DNA from: Pirellulales bacterium
GTDB taxonomy: Bacteria > Planctomycetota > Planctomycetia > Pirellulales > PALSA-1355
Reading direction: 5' to 3'
Assembly (NCBI GenBank): GCA_022844125.1
Contig: JALHMI010000021.1
Coordinates: 1-64,000 of the forward strand
Length of the DNA stretch: 64,000 bases
Shown: piece by piece, positions 49,648 through 56,676 of the stretch
How the letters are laid out: the number at the start of each line of letters is the position of its first letter
How positions within the stretch are numbered: the first letter of the stretch is position 1
Notes under the pieces: model-generated
What the model saw: only the letters and a program-made list of their open reading frames with translations
What the model was told of the DNA's origin: nothing
The model's database searches: none
Position numbers and translations under genes: made by a program

Positions 49648-50730
49648 TTAACCGCTCGTGGTGTCCGCGAGTGCTCCGGCGTCCTGCTCACGCTGAGTAT
49701 CCGAGGCGTGGAATTCCGACCATAAATAAGCCAAAGTCGATTCGGCGCCTTGGTTCCGATTGAGGCCCGAGGCGTGCAAACCGTCGCAACAGGCACCACG
49801 CGTATCGTCGGCCAGCGGTTCTCGTAAACTGTTCTCGCCATGAAACCAGGCATTCGCTCGACGCAAAGTAGTCAAGAACTCATCGGCCCGACATACGTCG
49901 TAGGCTTCGCGCGCTGCTTCGGCCATGGTCGCCGCTTCGACCGGCTGCTGATCGTGCATGGCCTTGCTTTGCCGGGGCGCGTGCCACCCCTCGTTGCCAA
50001 TGGGCCAGAAGACACCCTCCGACGTAGTCTCGCGATCCAGAAATCGAAACGTGGTTTCCGCGACCGAGCGGTAGCGCTCGGCTGGCCAATGGCGGGCGGC
50101 GACAAACAATGCATGTGGTAGCACGGCGTTCGCATAGGTCATGCGGGGTTCGAACCACTGCCAGTCCGGCGACCGGCAGCGATCAAAACACTCCACGAGT
50201 TGTCGCGCTGCGCACCAGGCGACGTTCTCGAGTGTGGCCGAGTCCGATAAGTTTGCGCGTTTGAGGTGATCCCACGCCAACACAACGTAGGCCTGGGCGC
50301 GCGGGCTGCGCATGTCAATCAGGGTTGGTACGAGTGCGACCAGAAGCTCTCTGGCAAGGAGACGAAAGTCGTTCGGTAGATCACTGGCCAGGACTTCGGC
50401 CAAGGCACGCACCGTCTGCCCCTGGCAGTCGTCGCAACCTTTGACGTCGAGCCAGCCGCGTTGATAGTTGAGGAAATTGTGGAAGGCACCGCCAGCACAC
50501 TGCGCAAATTGCAGGAAGCCCAGGTAGCGAGCAACACGCTCGAGCATTTGTGGACCGGGGTGATTCGCATGCAACCGAGCGCAAAGACGCAGGGCTCGCG
50601 CATTGTCATCCGTCGTGTACCCGCTATCTCGTCGCGGAAGACTGTAGATCGCGTGCTGGATCAGTCCGCAGGAATCGGTCAGGCGGTCGAGATGATCCAT
50701 CACGATCGGGTTTCTGATTGGAATAGGCAC
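49648..50730 (-). CDS. Glycosyltransferase-associated alpha/alpha-barrel protein
   Basis: The GTG at 50730 ([19 protein letters not shown]) overlaps the GT stop by one base as TAGTG, signalling coupled translation; the frame upstream to 50877 is antisense-like. The 361-residue protein opens MDHLDRLTDSCGLIQHAIYSLPRRDSGYTTDDNARAL, followed by helical repeats (RAQAYVVLAWDHLKRAN, TLENVAWCAARQLVECF, QWFEPRMTYANAVLPHALFVA). This is the family usually fused to or adjacent to GT4 enzymes and GH130. The TTDDNARAL segment is the most diagnostic. Catalytic role is unknown; an (alpha/alpha)6 glycosidase-like fold is plausible. Confidence 0.78.
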   Translation of the reverse strand: MPIPIRNPIVMDHLDRLTDSCGLIQHAIYSLPRRDSGYTTDDNARALRLCARLHANHPGPQMLERVARYLGFLQFAQCAGGAFHNFLNYQRGWLDVKGCDDCQGQTVRALAEVLASDLPNDFRLLARELLVALVPTLIDMRSPRAQAYVVLAWDHLKRANLSDSATLENVAWCAARQLVECFDRCRSPDWQWFEPRMTYANAVLPHALFVAARHWPAERYRSVAETTFRFLDRETTSEGVFWPIGNEGWHAPRQSKAMHDQQPVEAATMAEAAREAYDVCRADEFLTTLRRANAWFHGENSLREPLADDTRGACCDGLHASGLNRNQGAESTLAYLWSEFHASDTQREQDAGALADTTSG

Positions 50731-51965
50731 TACAAACTTCCCTTCAGGTAATGCGCACGCGCCCCGGCGGAAGCGGGCGTGGGCACGATCGCTCGGTGCA
50801 AGTGGGCGATGCCCACCTCCCCGGGCAAGACAAGGCGATTGAACAACTTCAAGTACTTGAGGCCAACGTTCTTCCAATGCATTGGCCGTGAGTACTCATA
50901 GGCCCTGCGGCGCGTTTCGAGTTGAAATGCGGCATCGTTCAGAAATCGCAGGGCCGCGTCGGCAAAGCCATCGCTTTGACCAAACGGCGTGAGCAGCCCA
51001 CGTCCTTCGGCGAGTACCTCTTGAGCATACAAGTAGGGCGTACTCACAACCGCGAGACCGGCCGACAGGGCATACGCCAAGGTGCCGCTGGCAATCTGGT
51101 CCTTTCCCGGATAGGGCGTGACATAGACGTCACAGGCCTGCAGATGAGCCAACAAATCCGGGAGTGCAAGGAACTGGTTGACGAACCGCACATGCGCACC
51201 GACCCCCAGTTCTTGGGCCATTGTTTCCAGACTCTCGCGATAGACTTCTCCCTCCTGGCGTTTGACGATCGGGTGCGTTGCGCCGACGATCAGATAGACG
51301 GCATTGGGGCATTCCGCCACGATCCGCGGCATGGCTTGGATCATGTACTCCAGACCTTTGCCTCGATTGATTAGCCCGAAAGTGCAGATCACACGTTTAC
51401 CACCCAGTCCCAGTCGGGTCTTCGCGGTGTCATCGCGATGAAAGGGAACCTCGGGGACGCCGTGGGGAATGACCGATACGCGCCGGTCGGGCACGCCATA
51501 GACGCTGGTCAACAGCTTCGCAGCGATGCGAGTCATTACTACGAGCCCCTGGCTGTTGGCAGCGATCTGCTGAATGAGACGTCGGGGCAGCGGAGCCGGC
51601 TCCGTCATCAAGGTGTGGAACGTGGTCACGATCGGCTTTTGACAAGTCTCTACGAAATCCAGGATGTCCGCGCCCCACTCCCCCGGGTAGAGCCCAAACT
51701 CGTGTTGCAGGCTGACCACGTCGCACGGTCCGTCGTTGGCCACTTCGGCGGCCACGCGATACGCGCCAGAGTCGGCATTGTCGATGACGTGCACGACACG
51801 CGGATCGGAATAGTCGTGTGCGCATGTTTTCTGGATCGCCGCAATGGAGGACAGATCCGAATCGGCCGCCGAATCAACAGCGTCCGCCGAATCGCGAGTG
51901 AACGTCGCGAGCCCACACTCTTCGGGAGGATAGGTCGACACGAACAGCGGACGAATGATGTTCAT
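50730..51965 (-). CDS. GT4-family glycosyltransferase
   Basis: The 411-residue GT-B protein has an N-terminal Rossmann domain ([43 protein letters not shown]) and a C-terminal sugar-nucleotide domain ([48 protein letters not shown]). The E-x7-E donor motif is relaxed ([16 protein letters not shown]). It is the first gene of the minus-strand operon with the helical protein and GH130, so together they probably make and recycle a mannose-containing oligosaccharide. It is preceded by a hairpin with a T-run 31 bases upstream of its ATG, a possible attenuator. Confidence 0.88.
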   Translation of the reverse strand: MNIIRPLFVSTYPPEECGLATFTRDSADAVDSAADSDLSSIAAIQKTCAHDYSDPRVVHVIDNADSGAYRVAAEVANDGPCDVVSLQHEFGLYPGEWGADILDFVETCQKPIVTTFHTLMTEPAPLPRRLIQQIAANSQGLVVMTRIAAKLLTSVYGVPDRRVSVIPHGVPEVPFHRDDTAKTRLGLGGKRVICTFGLINRGKGLEYMIQAMPRIVAECPNAVYLIVGATHPIVKRQEGEVYRESLETMAQELGVGAHVRFVNQFLALPDLLAHLQACDVYVTPYPGKDQIASGTLAYALSAGLAVVSTPYLYAQEVLAEGRGLLTPFGQSDGFADAALRFLNDAAFQLETRRRAYEYSRPMHWKNVGLKYLKLFNRLVLPGEVGIAHLHRAIVPTPASAGARAHYLKGSL

Positions 51966-51996
51966 TCAGTTGGTATCCTGGGCACGCAGACGAAAC

Positions 51997-52060
51997 AAAA
52001 AAAGCCGACGTGGCGGAACACCCTGAGGTGCACTGCCACGTCGGCTTACTCATTAACAAG
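51997..52060 (-). promoter_or_regulatory. Terminator-like leader element A
   Basis: On the minus strand, AAGCCGACGTGGC / GCCACGTCGGCTT is a perfect 13-bp stem enclosing an inner hairpin (CACC-CTGA-GGTG on the plus strand), then seven T residues. The element lies 31 bases before the GT4 start codon and is homologous to element B at 52703-52762. Homology includes upstream TGTTAAT/TGTTAT and the TTTTTTTGTT tail. A third small stem, GCCTGGC/GCCAGGC, follows at 52063-52080. Confidence 0.7.
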
Positions 52061-52223
52061 CCGCCTGGCCAAAGCCAGGCTGCTCTTCAGTTAGTCTACC
52101 GAGTGAGTCGCTGTTGCGCGAGGTGCGCTCTGACGCTCACGATCTCATTGAGCGATTGTATTGTACCGCATGCAATCGGTGATCAGCCCACAATCTCGCA
52201 ATTCGGGCAAACTAGCTGGAGGA

Positions 52224-52418
52224 CTACTGATATTTCTCTCGAATTGACTGTTCCATCGCCCTGCTGCAGGTATTGCAGAGTGGACCGATTGTCTCTGCCA
52301 TGACGCACAAGGTTTCCTTCGCTGTGCCGTGTCGCCGCAACAGCCGTTTCATACGAGGCAGCCACTGTGACGCTTCGCCGCCAATCATCAGCGAACGGCA
52401 ACTCTTGCAGATTTGCAT
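52224..52418 (-). CDS. Small zinc-finger-like protein
   Basis: The 64-residue protein has two C-x-x-C knuckles: MQICKSCRSLM at the N-terminus and LCNTCSRAM near the C-terminus, joined by a basic helix (WLPRMKRLLRRHGTAKE). Four cysteines spaced to bind one zinc suggest a small nucleic-acid or protein adaptor. It starts 19 bp after the stop of another zinc-ribbon protein on the same strand, so they are a likely operon. No family is recognised. Confidence 0.6.
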   Translation of the reverse strand: MQICKSCRSLMIGGEASQWLPRMKRLLRRHGTAKETLCVMAETIGPLCNTCSRAMEQSIREKYQ

Positions 52419-52436
52419 GGTGTTTGCTCGGAGTGG

Positions 52437-52667
52437 CTATCTGACGCGAACGCGAATCCGGCCGTGGGAATTGAACTGGGTACCGCACCTAGGGCACGCC
52501 CAACCACCGGATGGCAATCCACTCGAATTCGTCAGCAGGGGAACTACCGGAAGATGTCCGCCACATTCGGCACAAGTAATCTCGTCGAGTCGAATGGCGA
52601 TCGTTGCGATCACCAATAGCCCGACACAAATAGCCAGCGTGAGAGTCCCAACCAAAAGCATGCTCAT
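52437..52667 (-). CDS. Small membrane-anchored zinc-ribbon protein
   Basis: Start at MSMLLVGTLTLAICVGLLVIATIAIRL (52667); the frame upstream would read through leader element B and is discarded. The protein is one membrane helix followed by a zinc ribbon: EITCAECGGHL...GWACPRCGTQF. It is 76 residues long. It precedes the other zinc-finger protein in a likely two-gene operon. Leader element B lies 35 bases upstream of its ATG. Function is unknown. Confidence 0.6.
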   Translation of the reverse strand: MSMLLVGTLTLAICVGLLVIATIAIRLDEITCAECGGHLPVVPLLTNSSGLPSGGWACPRCGTQFNSHGRIRVRVR

Positions 52668-52702
52668 CGGAAGCCCCCCGGATTGCCTTAGCTCAAATGA
52701 AC

Positions 52703-52762
52703 AAAAAAACCGACCTGGCGGAGCCCTCCGAGGGCCGTCCACCACGTCGGCATACTTGATAA
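52703..52762 (-). promoter_or_regulatory. Terminator-like leader element B
   Basis: On the minus strand, GCCGACGTGG...CCAGGTCGG pairs with one mismatch, encloses an inner GCCCT/AGGGC hairpin, then seven T residues. It aligns along ~70 bp with element A at 51997-52060, including conserved CCGCCA, TTTTTTTGTT and TGTTA segments, but its stem bases differ. It lies 35 bases before the ATG at 52667. No minus-strand gene ends just upstream, so it is not simply the terminator of a preceding gene. Confidence 0.65.
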
Positions 52763-53032
52763 CAGGCGATTCGATCTTGCGATTCGCCCTTTAACTAGTC
52801 ATCCGAAGCCATCCCCGCCTTGTCCACAAGCCGGGGTCTCCACTCCACATCAACTGTATGCTGCGCGCACGGAAAAGCAATCACCACGATGCGGCCGAAG
52901 CAACATCGACGCTCCGATGGTTTCGCTCGCCGGACGCGTCTCGTGGCGACTATGGCTCAAACGCATTCGCGGTTAGAATCGAGTAACGACGTGGCTGCCG
53001 GGCGAATATGCCGTTTAAGAGGGGACGACTCC

Positions 53033-53413
53033 ATGAAAACTCAAGGCGAAATTGAAGCAGCCATTTGCGACGGCCTCAATCGCTTTGAGCAAGAGTACAT
53101 GGGTCGCGGCCCAAAGCAGATTCACGCTCATTTGTTTGGAGATTGCCTGTTGATACGACTCCACGGGGTGCTGACGGCCGCCGAAAAGCACTTGGTCAAG
53201 ACACTTCCCGCCGAAAAGGGAAGAGACCTGTTGAAACAAGTGCGCACCCATCTGATCGAGACGGCCCGACCGGTGATGGAGGCGATGGTCACTGAGATTA
53301 CCGGCGTTAAGGTTGTCAGCCTGCACCACGACATCAGTACAAGCACGGCCGAGGAGGTTGTGATCTTCACGCTCGCCGAGGCACCGATCTTCCGTGAATC
53401 TCGGAAGAAGTAG
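53033..53413 (+). CDS. DUF2294-family protein (Na-translocating decarboxylase-like domain)
   Basis: Start at MKTQGEIEAAICDGLNRFEQEYMGRGPKQIHAHLFGDCLLIRLHG, with GAGGGG upstream; the frame continues upstream to 52820 but is non-protein-like. The 126-residue protein matches the DUF2294 family: an N-terminal helix, GRGPKxIxxHLxxDxLxIRLxGVLTxAEKxL, and KVVSLHHDISTSTAEEVVIFTL. Family members are small, often duplicated, with unknown function. It is the gene immediately before ssrA. Confidence 0.85.
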   Translation: MKTQGEIEAAICDGLNRFEQEYMGRGPKQIHAHLFGDCLLIRLHGVLTAAEKHLVKTLPAEKGRDLLKQVRTHLIETARPVMEAMVTEITGVKVVSLHHDISTSTAEEVVIFTLAEAPIFRESRKK

Positions 53414-53514
53414 TGACGCGGCTGCAAGTCTGGCGTTGGCCGGCGGCGGTTGCGGCGCCGTTAAGGCCGTGGTCATCGTGTGGTGACGGCGTGGCGCAGC
53501 GGATTCAAGCCGGC

Positions 53515-53541
53515 TTGCCCCCACGGTCGATCTGCTATAAT
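53515..53541 (+). promoter_or_regulatory. Promoter of ssrA
   Basis: A perfect -10 box TATAAT (53536-53541) lies 38 bp upstream of the mature tmRNA 5' end. A TTGCCC -35 at 53515-53520 is at 15-bp spacing, slightly short. Transcription presumably yields a short leader removed by RNase P. Confidence 0.7.
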
Positions 53542-53578
53542 TGAGGGTCTGCCAAGAAGGCTTTTGGCTGTACTTTTC

Positions 53579-53939
53579 GGGGGCGAACTGGGTTCGACCG
53601 GATAGCTAGAAGCGTGGGTGGCGTGCCGTGGTTGATCAGTGGGCCACGTAAAAAAGCTGATCACATCTTCAATTGCTGAAGATTCTTTTGCTTTGGCTGC
53701 CTAGAGATAGGTAACCCGAGTTGCGGGCTTTAGTCGGAGAGGCCCAAAAACTCGTCACCAAATCCGAATCGCTGCGGGTCACTGCTGGGCACGCCCGCGG
53801 CTAGAAAAGTTCCCGGCTGGACGGCCAGGCACCTCGTCGGTTAGGGGTCGGCGGTCGAGACGCGTAAATGATCCGACTACGCACGTAGAAGCCCCCGCGG
53901 AAATGTCGCGGGACGCGGGTTCGATTCCCGCCGCCTCCA
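53579..53939 (+). ncRNA. ssrA: tmRNA (transfer-messenger RNA)
   Basis: The 5' end GGGGGCGAACTGGGTTCGAC and 3' end CGGGTTCGATTCCCGCCGCC form the tRNA-like domain. The 7-bp acceptor stem GGGGGCG/CGCCTCC has one G-U pair, the T-arm loop is TTCGATT, and the discriminator base is A. CCA is not encoded. A tag frame GCT GAA GAT TCT TTT GCT TTG GCT GCC TAG gives AEDSFALAA, ending in the degradation signal ALAA. It is one-piece, ~361 nt. It frees stalled ribosomes by trans-translation. A genomic island begins at its 3' end. Confidence 0.95.
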
Positions 53940-55233
53940 CATTGACACGTCCTGACAATTGACGACGATCATTGCCAAAACCCTTGCCCTTGCAAGGGTT
54001 TTGGCGTTTCGAGTCCGCCGGATCGACGACAGGCTGTGACACCGAATGCCCCTCAGCGCTGCAAAAACTGCAGCGCATATGCAGCGCGGGTTTCTCTTCG
54101 CGCACTGGCCCGGTTGCGGCTTCAGCCCGCCTCGGTGACGGGAGATTTGCCAGCGCCTTGGCCTGATCACCCAGACCGATGTGTGTGTACTTCATCGTCA
54201 TCTTCACGTCTGAGTGGCGGGCTAGCTCCTTTGCCTGCGGCAGCGTCGCACCATTACGCAGTAACTCAGTGATATGGGTATGCCGCCCCGCGGCATGGAA
54301 ATCTGCGATTCCATCTTCGTTTTCGTAGGCGATACCGACCCGCTCCAGGTCCTTGCGCACCATGCACCAGGTCTTCTTTCGATCAAGGTTTGGGAAGAGC
54401 TTCTCGGCCGGCGTCAGCCCCACAAGCCATTCCGGCAACATTCCGACGAGATCGGCATGCAGGGGAAGCACGTCCTTGCGGCGATGCTTTGAGCAGGCCG
54501 CTTCGACAGTCACAGTCGGCTGCTCAGTATCGAGGGCGAAGCTTCGCCGTGAGAGGCTTGCCAGTTCCTTGCGGCGAAGCCCTGTCATGTAGGACATGAG
54601 GTAAACGCGAGCCCGTTCTTCTCCGCTATAGCCTTGAATTCGCTTCTGACTTGAACGGGCCGATTCCACGAGCCTGGCGACTTCGTCCGTGGTCAATGCA
54701 CGTCGGACATGCCGCACATCGACTTCCGTGTTGAGCCGTTCCAAGCCCAGAATAGGATTGGCAATCAATCGCTTGGTCGTAACGCACCAATTGCAGAATG
54801 CGTCCATCGCCTGCAAGTAGTGATTGTAGGTGCGGTGCCCCAAGTCCTCTTCCTTCCGTAATCGACGCAAGAAACCCTGCACCGGCTCACTCTCGATATC
54901 GCCCAACGTCTTGAAGTCGCATCCGTCGACAATGCACCGAGTCCTCGACATTGTGAGCCGTACATGTTTCCCAGTGTTATCCCCGAGGCTTTCTTCGAAG
55001 GCCTCTAGATGCTCCTTGATCGGCAATAGCCGCTGTTGGGCAAACCGATCCTGCTGCGGGTCGATTAGACCGCTTGAGCGAAGTCTCGCCTCGGTTTCCA
55101 GCTTCGCCGCCAGTTCCTCCGTTAAACCCTTGTCGGTAAATCCGATCTTGGTCCGGCGCTTGCCAGTGTGGTCGAAGTACTGAATGACGTAGGGCGAGTT
55201 GCGCCCCTTGCCACGTTTGAAGATTGATGCCAT
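53779..55233 (-). CDS. Tyrosine-recombinase integrase
   Basis: The N-terminus SIFKRGKGRNSPYVIQYFDHTGKRRTKIGF resembles Arm-DNA-binding domains. A core-binding helical domain spans ~70-160. The catalytic domain has Arg220 (YMTGLRRKEL), Arg317/His318 (DFHAAGRHTHITELL), His340 (LARHSDV) and Tyr349 (KMTMKYTHIG), all in order. The usual HxLR spacing is altered: the His lies four residues, not three, before Arg317. The recombinase fold ends near residue 365. The last ~120 residues (EAAGIEPASRDISAGASTC) are translation of DNA up to and antisense through the tmRNA 3' end, so they are probably not part of the ancestral protein. It drives integration at ssrA. Confidence 0.9.
   Translation of the reverse strand: MASIFKRGKGRNSPYVIQYFDHTGKRRTKIGFTDKGLTEELAAKLETEARLRSSGLIDPQQDRFAQQRLLPIKEHLEAFEESLGDNTGKHVRLTMSRTRCIVDGCDFKTLGDIESEPVQGFLRRLRKEEDLGHRTYNHYLQAMDAFCNWCVTTKRLIANPILGLERLNTEVDVRHVRRALTTDEVARLVESARSSQKRIQGYSGEERARVYLMSYMTGLRRKELASLSRRSFALDTEQPTVTVEAACSKHRRKDVLPLHADLVGMLPEWLVGLTPAEKLFPNLDRKKTWCMVRKDLERVGIAYENEDGIADFHAAGRHTHITELLRNGATLPQAKELARHSDVKMTMKYTHIGLGDQAKALANLPSPRRAEAATGPVREEKPALHMRCSFCSAEGHSVSQPVVDPADSKRQNPCKGKGFGNDRRQLSGRVNVEAAGIEPASRDISAGASTCVVGSFTRLDRRPLTDEVPGRPAGNFSSRGRAQQ
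53915..53940. other. Probable integration (att) site at the tmRNA 3' end
   Basis: The tmRNA 3' segment CGGGTTCGATTCCCGCCGCC is where elements of this kind integrate, preserving the RNA gene. The integrase gene lies directly beside it and is transcribed toward it. The matching direct repeat at the far end of the island was not seen in this window, so the core is not delimited. Confidence 0.65.
53975..54004. terminator. Palindrome with T/A-rich flank after ssrA
   Basis: A 12-bp perfect stem CCAAAACCCTTG/CAAGGGTTTTGG with a CCCTTG loop lies 35 bp beyond the tmRNA. It could end ssrA transcripts and, in reverse, integrase transcripts. It sits inside the extended integrase frame, which supports the idea that the frame's end is not native. 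Confidence 0.6.
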
Positions 55234-55236
55234 TGG

Positions 55237-55482
55237 TTATTTCCTCCGGGAATCATTTTCGCGCGATTGTGGCGGCCGACAACCCCCTGCGATCCATTCG
55301 ATCACCGAATCGCGACGCCAGCGCACGGCCCCACCGATTCGTAGCGGCTCAGGGATCTGCCCACCGGAACGAAGCCGCCATAGGGTTCTCACACTGAGCT
55401 GCATCAGTTCGGCGAACTCCTCCGCCGTAATAAGCAGGGGCTCGCCGGGAACCGCCGGATTGGCGGGCATGAGCGAAGACAT
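55237..55482 (-). CDS. Excisionase-like MerR/HTH_17 protein
   Basis: Start at MSSLMPANPAVPGEP (55482), with AAGGAG six bases upstream. The 81-residue protein is a winged-helix DNA binder: LLITAEEFAELMQLSVRTLWRLRSGGQIPEPLRIGGAVRWRRDSVIEWI. This matches HTH_17/excisionase domains next to integrases. It ends 3 bp before the integrase start on the same strand, so the pair are co-transcribed. It probably directs excision of the element or regulates the integrase. Confidence 0.85.
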   Translation of the reverse strand: MSSLMPANPAVPGEPLLITAEEFAELMQLSVRTLWRLRSGGQIPEPLRIGGAVRWRRDSVIEWIAGGCRPPQSRENDSRRK

Positions 55483-55529
55483 GAATAGCTCCTTTACAGC
55501 GAGGCAAGCCTCAGGAAAAACGGGCAGTA

Positions 55530-55676
55530 TCAACGGCGGATCTCGAGCCAAGTGCACAACAACCTCCAAGTGGCGATGGATTGCGTCGCGATCACGCCTG
55601 GATTCCGCCCGTGGAACTCACCAACTCGGAAACAGGCCCAGCAGGCGACAAAAAACATCACACTGGACAGTGACAT
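55530..55676 (-). CDS. Tiny membrane protein candidate
   Basis: MSLSSVMFFVACWACFRVGE followed by a 28-residue polar tail forms a 48-residue protein with one N-terminal helix. The ribosome site is weak (AGAGAG). It fills the gap between the excisionase-like gene and the next gene in the same operon direction. It could also be a chance frame. Confidence 0.35.
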   Translation of the reverse strand: MSLSSVMFFVACWACFRVGEFHGRNPGVIATQSIATWRLLCTWLEIRR

Positions 55677-55716
55677 GACGATCTCTCTTCGAAGTAAGGT
55701 CACGTTCCGACGTTGT

Positions 55717-56022
55717 CTACTCTCGCTCCATCTCCCGCTCTTTGGCGGGCTGCATCTCTTCGGAGCGCTCCTTCGCGGCCTGCACGCGATCCGCGACGGA
55801 GGGAAACTGGTTGTCCTTCTCCTCATCCATGTCCTTGGGGACTCCTTCGTCGCTCCGGCGATCCGCGGCAACTTCCCCTGGCGTCCGCGTCCCGTACAAG
55901 CCGTATTCGGAGTGTTGCGCCACATTGGACTCGGGATAGAACGCCCCGCGAATCTCACGCAGGCCCAGCCGTCCCATCGCTTCCAGGTGCCCCTCGCCGA
56001 TCTTCGGTTTCTCACCAGCCAT
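55717..56022 (-). CDS. Hypothetical polar protein of the mobile element
   Basis: The 101-residue protein begins MAGEKPKIGEGHLEAMGRLGLREIRGAFYPESNVAQHSEYGLYGTRTPGEV and ends in a charged helix (ADRVQAAKERSEEMQPAKEREMERE). It is free of hydrophobic segments. No family is recognised. GAAAGGG lies upstream of the ATG. Its position just ahead of the membrane protein and the coupling ATPase suggests a conjugation-related accessory. Confidence 0.6.
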   Translation of the reverse strand: MAGEKPKIGEGHLEAMGRLGLREIRGAFYPESNVAQHSEYGLYGTRTPGEVAADRRSDEGVPKDMDEEKDNQFPSVADRVQAAKERSEEMQPAKEREMERE

Positions 56023-56055
56023 TGCAATGCCCTTTCAACAACGAGTTTGTTGTCA

Positions 56056-56637
56056 CTACCACCGACCTTGCATCTCGCGCATCCGGTCCATGCGTTGACG
56101 CTGCTCGTTCAACGCATCCCGCGTGTCCCAGTCCATCGCGTCATTGATACTCGCCTCCAGCCGCGTCTTGATCAGCAGGCACAACGCCGCGAATAGCAGA
56201 TAGCAGCCGAGCGCATCGTTCAGGTTCAGAAAGAACAGGCCAAACAGAAATACAACCAGCGGTTCATGGAACGACTTGATCTTCAGTTCGCGATCCGGTG
56301 ACTTGATCCGAAAGAGCCTCGGCTCGCCGGTGTAGCGCGAGTGGGTATCCATAGTGCGCTTGCCGCGCAACAAAATTCCCAGCCGGGCGACGATCAACAT
56401 GAAGAGGTAAATCCACCAGTACAGGATCAGCGGCCTGATGTTCTGGCCCTCAAAGAACAGGCCGAAGACCGGGATCAGGACTAATCCGGCGGCCGACTGG
56501 TAGTTCAGGTAGCGAACCCCGAATCTTCGGTGCAGAAGCACCTCGACCGTCACGGCGCCCGTCTGTGCGATAAAGGCAATCCAGGAAAGCCCGGTCCGCG
56601 CCTTATCCGCGATGCTCATTGGCTCGTTGTTGAACAT
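56056..56637 (-). CDS. Multi-spanning membrane protein of the mobile element
   Basis: The 193-residue protein has about four to five helices (GLSWIAFIAQTGAVTVEVLLHRR, SAAGLVLIPVFGLFF, LILYWWIYLFMLIVARLGILL, PLVVFLFGLFFLNLNDALGCYLLFAALCLLI), a central polar loop (TMDTHSRYTGEPRLFRIKSPDRELKIK), and a charged C-terminal helix. It lies 39 bp downstream of the coupling ATPase in the same operon. It may be its membrane anchor partner, since the ATPase itself lacks obvious N-terminal transmembrane helices. That is inference. Confidence 0.7.
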   Translation of the reverse strand: MFNNEPMSIADKARTGLSWIAFIAQTGAVTVEVLLHRRFGVRYLNYQSAAGLVLIPVFGLFFEGQNIRPLILYWWIYLFMLIVARLGILLRGKRTMDTHSRYTGEPRLFRIKSPDRELKIKSFHEPLVVFLFGLFFLNLNDALGCYLLFAALCLLIKTRLEASINDAMDWDTRDALNEQRQRMDRMREMQGRW

Positions 56638-56676
56638 GCTGCACCTCCGTTGAGAAGTTCGGGACGCTGACGGGAA

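Noticed and set aside
53877-54170. Small frame ending in MWRRRESNPRPATFPRGLLRA
   Set aside because: This is the familiar false translation of RNA-gene 3' end antisense DNA, not a protein.
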